A DNA stretch of 64,000 nucleotides from assembly GCA_003508835.1 (NCBI GenBank), contig PUFA01000070.1:9522112-9586111 (forward strand), in the 5' to 3' direction. Source of the stretch: Eonycteris spelaea. Taxonomy: Eukaryota; Chordata; Mammalia; Chiroptera; Pteropodidae. This document shows, in pieces, positions 59,406 to 64,000 of the stretch. A program made the position numbers and the translations under genes. Below the pieces are notes generated by a model, which saw nothing but the letters and a program-made list of their open reading frames with translations, was not told where the DNA came from and did no database searches. Every line of letters begins with the position of its first letter. Position 1 is the first letter of the stretch.

Positions 59406-60663
59406 CTAAAAAGTCCATATGAGGCATGCCTTGCTAATTTATTACTCTCAGTATGTAATTCTCAAATGATTAAGGTTCTTCACTTAAAAAAATGTTAAAT
59501 TCTAGGCTCCCATATTCATTTGTCCAACCATCCATCTGTCCATTATTTATTTATCCATTTGACAACTAATTATTGAGCACCTCCATTTCTCAGTGTTATG
59601 GATAGAATTGAGATCAAGAAGATATTATCCCTGCACTCCTGAATCTTTCAGAATATAGGTGGACACAGACTTTAAATATATAGCCATTACTGTGACATAC
59701 TAGTTATGAGAAAGCACAGATACTAGCAATGACCACAGATATTAGGGAATATAACACAGATATTAGAAGAACATAGGTTATTCTTTTTTCCATTTCTTCA
59801 CTCTTGAGATTTCAAATTTCTAAATTTTCAGCTCCCACCCACCAATTCCCACTGTAGTCTGATTTCTTTCTACTCCATCCAATTTCCACATTTGCTGAAA
59901 ATGACTGAGATCAACAACATACTATTGTTAGTTCTCATACTTTAATTCTTTATGTTAATTACTCTCTGCAGCATTTCACACTGTCAGTCACCTATATTTC
60001 TTGAGACATTTTCTTCCTGTAAATTCCACAAATCTATTGCCTTTCTTATCATCTCTTCAGCCTCTTCTGCTCTTTAAATTTGGAGAGAACCCTAGAGTTT
60101 AATATTTGAACTTCTTCATACTTGCTTCTGTTTTCAATTTCCTCTATACCCACATAAATTACTATTTCTAAGTCCATAAATCTGGTTCCAGATCCAGATG
60201 CCCTGAAGTTATGGGCATTTAATTTATTTAACATGAGAGTTAACTTAATTCAAAACTAAAGCTATCATCTTCACAACTTTTTTCCTTCTCCGTTTTGTTT
60301 TATTGAAATTAATCACAATGTTACTCAATCCTGTTGGACTAAAATTTTGTGCTTCTACCAACAATATTATTTAAACTCAAATTTCTCTTTCTCTATTTTT
60401 GCTTGATTGACTTATTCCTGCTTAAGACTCAGTTAAATGGCATTTCCTCTGAAAACATATATTGACTCTCTAACTCAGATCAAGCTGCTTTTTTATCTAT
60501 AAAACCTTAATCATTTATTTATATGAACACTTAACAAGTTATAATTTATTTTCAAGTCTTTCTTACTGACCTGGAGTTTAACTTTTTATTGGAAATCTAG
60601 TAACTGGTAGAGAGCTTGGTACATAGTAAGGACTCATCCAATAAAGCTTCAGTTCTGAAATTC

Positions 60664-61398
60664 TTTAAAGATTCACAAGCTTTTTGACTGTATCCTTGAA
60701 GGCTTGTTTTACCTATTGGTTCTGTAGGGTGAAATGAAGGGGTTCAACAAAGGTACAGTTGAAGTGATAAGTAGAGCTACTCCCTTGTTTAATGTGTCCC
60801 CTTCTTTTGTTGAGGGCTTAACATAAATGAAGAAGCGGTTTCCATAAGAAAAGAGATGAAAATCATGTGGGAAGAACAAGAGCGAAAGACTTTTGTTCTT
60901 TGATGGGCAGATGGGAGCTTCAGAATAGTCCTGATGATGAATGTGTAGGAGAGAATCACTAGCACCAGAGTGACAATTAGGGTCACAGATGCCACAAGGA
61001 AGACAATCTCTCTATGAGGCTGTGTCTGAACAGGAGAGTTCCCCAAGGGGCTCATAGTTACAGAGATAATGATTCAGCCTGTTTAATGCACAAAAGTCTT
61101 GCTGACTCATCAGAGTGGTTGGTAGTATAATAACTATTAACCAGACAGCCAAGAGCAGAGAACCAGCTGGTACAGATTCTGCTGCTCATGATGGTTACAT
61201 AGTGAGCATGAGATATGGCATCCAGAAGATAAAACTGTTGCTGCAAGGAATATGGCAAAGAATACTGAGTGAAGCAGCCAGCAAAGCTGATACTCGTTTT
61301 AAGTTGTGATGCTGATCAGGACCCAGGGAGTGATGCTTGTGGAGGAGATTTCTAAGAAAAAGAAGTTCCAAAGAAAGAAATACATGGGACCTTGGACT
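60664..61398 (-). pseudogene. OR6C-like olfactory receptor pseudogene, truncated by an L1
   Basis: On the minus strand the piece begins at the PMYFF position of TM2 (about 61385), continues through EISSTSITPWVL-like sequence, SHAHYVTIMSS (degenerate DRY region), SFLMETAS and PSAHQRTKVFRSCSSHMIF (TM6), and ends with a degraded PLLNPFIS…YRTN region. It has frameshifts and in-frame stops throughout (for example after KKGTH). The first 60 or so codons are absent: an L1 starts directly at the 5' break. It is about 9 kb from the other receptor copy, in the same orientation, and similar to it, so the two are likely tandem duplicates. Confidence 0.85.
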
Positions 61399-61399
61399 T

Positions 61400-62545
61400 A
61401 AAGAGGATTTTATGAATTTACCTCGAAGGCAAGGGAAGTAAAAGCTAAAATAAATGAATGGGACTACATCAAACTAAAAAGCTTCTGCTCAGCAAAAGAA
61501 ATCGTCAACAAGGTAAAGAGACAACCATCCGAACGGGAAAATATACTTGCAAGCAACACCTCCAATAGGGCCTAATATCCAGATATACAAAGAACTCATA
61601 CAACTCAATAACAACAAAAAAGCAAATGATCCAATCAAAAAGTGGGCAGAGGACCTGAACAGACACTTCTCCCTAGAGGACATACAAATGGCCAACAAAT
61701 ATATGAAAAGATGCTCAACATCGCTAGCTATTAGGGAAATGCAAATCAAAACCACAATGAGATACCATCTCACACCTGTTACAATAGCGATCATCAACAG
61801 GCCAAGTAACAACAAATGTCGGAGAGGATGCGGTGAAAAAGGAGCCCTCAGGCACTGCTGGCGGGACTGCAAATTGGTACAGCCACTATGGAAACAGTAC
61901 GAAGGTTCCTCAAAAAACTAAGAATCGATCTACCATATGATCCAGCAATCCCCCTCCTGGATATTTACCTCACAGATTTGAAAACCCATATCCAAAAAGA
62001 TATTTGCACACCAATATTCATAGCAGCACTATTCACAGTGGCCAGGACATGGAAGCAACCAAAGTGTCCTACCGATAGATGATTGGCTAAAGAAGCTTGG
62101 TACATATATACAATGGAACATCACTCAGCCATGCGAAGAGATGAAATACTGCCATTTGCGACAACTTGGGTGGACCTCGAGTGAAATAAGCCAGACAGAA
62201 AAAGTAGAAAATCACATGATATCGCTTATATGTGGGATATAAACCTAAAAGCAGCAAATGAGCAGGACAAACAAACAGAGACTCATAGACATGGACTATA
62301 GGCTAGTGGTTACTAGTGGGGTTGGGGAGGAGGGAGGTAGATGGGGTAAAAAGAGTCAAATATAGAGTTTAGGGAGAGGGTCAAGTGAGTAAAGGGGATC
62401 AAATATATGGTAGCTGAAGGAAACTGGACGGTAAACACACAATAGAAAATACAGATGTCAAATGATAATGCGCACCTGAAAATTATATAATTGTATTGAC
62501 CAATGTCGCCCCAATAAACTTAATTAAAAAAATTAAAATTAAAAA
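61400..62545 (+). mobile_element. 5'-truncated L1 (ORF2 C-terminus plus 3' UTR) inserted in the receptor pseudogene
   Basis: Starts within ORF2 (gggactacatcaaactaaaa). An open stretch at 61547-61921 reads as the ORF2p C-terminal region ([34 protein letters not shown]). It continues to the usual ORF2 end, then the 3' UTR (gagactcatagacatggact) and an end reading ccaatgtcgccccaataaac before an A-rich tail. Little diverged, so younger than the other L1 pieces here. No intact ORF2. No clear target duplication was found. Confidence 0.9.
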
Positions 62546-62614
62546 CAAGCAAATAAAATAAAATTAGGTAGTGATGAATGTGGCTCCAAGAGTAAAACTA
62601 CAAAGTAGTTTGCT

Positions 62615-62890
62615 TTATTTTTTCCTGGTTTAATGAGATATAATTGACTTACAACAATGTGTAAGTTTAAGGTGTACAACATGATGATATGATATCAATA
62701 CATATATTGTAAAATGATTACCACATAAGGTTAATTAACATATCTATCACCTCATAGAGTTACTTTTCCTTTTTTCTTTCTTTTTTTTTTAAATTTTGTG
62801 GTGAAAATACTTAAGATTCATCCTCTTAAATTTAGGATATACAATATAGAATTGTAATGAACAATGCTAAGTAACTATTAACAAATTGTA
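62615..62890 (-). repeat. Old L1 3' UTR fragment, antisense
   Basis: Landmarks: gagatataattgacttacaa, gtttaaggtgtacaacatga, tatctatcacctcatagagt. Adjacent to the younger L1 but from a different, older subfamily. Confidence 0.65.
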
Positions 62891-63249
62891 ATCATTCGCC
62901 TCTTGTTAAACGCTAGTATTGCAGTGTTGTCCCATACCAACCAAAGAAATAGAGAGCAAGGAATAACAGCTTCTTGAAGTCCTTCTTAACTCCATCAGAT
63001 GTAGCATAGATTTGAGAACTTTTTAGACCATTGGGTTAATGATGAAATAGTATTACTTTTTAGGTGATATAGAAAAAGCTTTTGTGATATCAATTACCCA
63101 TTCCTCAAATCTCCCACCCTGGGTTCCATGCAAGGATACAATTTTACTGCCACTTGGCTTTCTTCAGTTGCTTCTTCCAAAGTTCAAATAAGACTTCAAT
63201 GCCTTCCCAGGTCTATCGCCTTCAAGACAGATAAAATGATTCCCTATTT

Positions 63250-64000
63250 TAACACCTCCACTTGGGTTTCTAATTGACAACTCAAGCTTAATATAGCCAA
63301 ATCCAAACTCTGGATTCCATCACCACCACCCCTCAACAAAAAAAGCAGCTCATTCCAGTTATCCCTAACTCAGTATGTGAAAATTCCATACTTTAATTAT
63401 TTAGACCAAAAACCTTAGAGTAATTTTTGACCCCTCTCTTTTGTTTACACCTAATACCAACTCAGCAGCCAATTCTGCTACCTCTACCTTCAAAATACAT
63501 CCAGAACTTACCACTCTCTTATTTCCACCACTTCCTGGTGGCTAGACACCACGACCTTCCACCAGGGTTATTGCAGCAGCTTCCAGACTCACTTCTCTAC
63601 TTTTGCTCTTGTCCCGTACTGTCTATTCTCAACACAACCTCCAGAATGATACTCTCAAAACCAAAAACTGCATCATATTATTTATATCCTTGAACACTCT
63701 GAGAGCTTCCTGCCACTCACAAACATAAGCTGAAGTCCTTACAGTGGCCCACAAGACCCTACATGATCTGCACAGCTGTTACCTCTCTGATTTCACTTCC
63801 TTCCTCCCTTGCTCACTATGTCCTGGCCTTGTTGTTCTTTCTTATCCTCAAGCACATCAAGCTTGCTCCTGTCTCAAGATCTTTGCACTGTTTTTTCCTT
63901 CTTCCTAGAATACTCTTCTACTGATAACTGCATGACTCCCTGCCTCACCACAAATGTCATTTTTATTACCCACCATTCTAGCTCTCTTCTACACTCTTAC
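63250..64000 (+). repeat. L2 LINE 3' region
   Basis: Many landmarks in order: tagagtaatttttgacccct-like, ggttattgcagcagcttcca, cagaatgatactctcaaaac, aagtccttacagtggcccac, tctttgcactgttttttcct. It runs off the window. The 88-codon ORF inside it is incidental. Confidence 0.75.

Noticed and set aside
61547..61921. 124-codon ORF as a host gene
   Set aside because: It is the ORF2p C-terminal region of an L1.
1..64000. CRISPR array, operon or bacterial-type defence system
   Set aside because: No spaced repeats of that type, and all recognisable genes are vertebrate and intron-containing.

Overview
This is a mammalian genomic window. It has split genes with GT-AG introns, CpG-rich promoters, MIR, L2, L1 and hAT repeats, a solo LTR and processed pseudogenes. 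Gene order and orientation match the region of human 12q13.2 that carries CD63, RDH5, BLOC1S1, ITGA7 and METTL7B next to the OR6C olfactory receptor cluster, read here in the opposite direction. The young L1 3' ends look laurasiatherian, possibly bat. That is recognition from memory and is only weakly supported.

Layout. 1-7.8 kb lies upstream of CD63. It holds old repeats, a 5'-truncated RPL21 processed pseudogene, and a possible small gene at about 1.08-1.6 kb (promoter-like block with an RFX X-box followed by a 110-codon ORF). 7.8-11.1 kb is CD63 (+). 11.9-15.5 kb is RDH5 (-), whose large third intron carries a retroposed 5S rRNA copy. 16.1-19.8 kb is BLOC1S1 (-), whose promoter contains a perfect CLEAR-type E-box. 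19.9-25.7 kb is intergenic, with an L1 remnant and a small hAT element. 25.8-44.8 kb is ITGA7 (+), traceable exon by exon, including the X1/X2 and A/B alternative exons. 45.3-45.5 kb holds only the last coding exon of METTL7B (-); the exon for the SAM-binding half is not found. From 46 kb on the sequence becomes AT-rich and repeat-dense: L2, a solo LTR, L1 fragments and two broken OR6C-like receptor genes (51.5-52.4 kb and 60.7-61.4 kb), the second cut by an L1.

Function. CD63 (late-endosome tetraspanin) and BLOC1S1 (BLOC-1/BORC subunit) both act in endolysosomal biology, and both have E-box-type sites near their starts. RDH5 (visual-cycle dehydrogenase) and ITGA7 (laminin-binding muscle integrin alpha) are unrelated neighbours. 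I see no operon-like or novel multi-gene system.

Caution on sequence quality. CD63 (one) and ITGA7 (seven) contain single-base indels in conserved exons, mostly in short C or G runs, although every splice site and all downstream frames are preserved. The likeliest explanation is residual assembly error, and this should be considered before calling any gene in this window broken.
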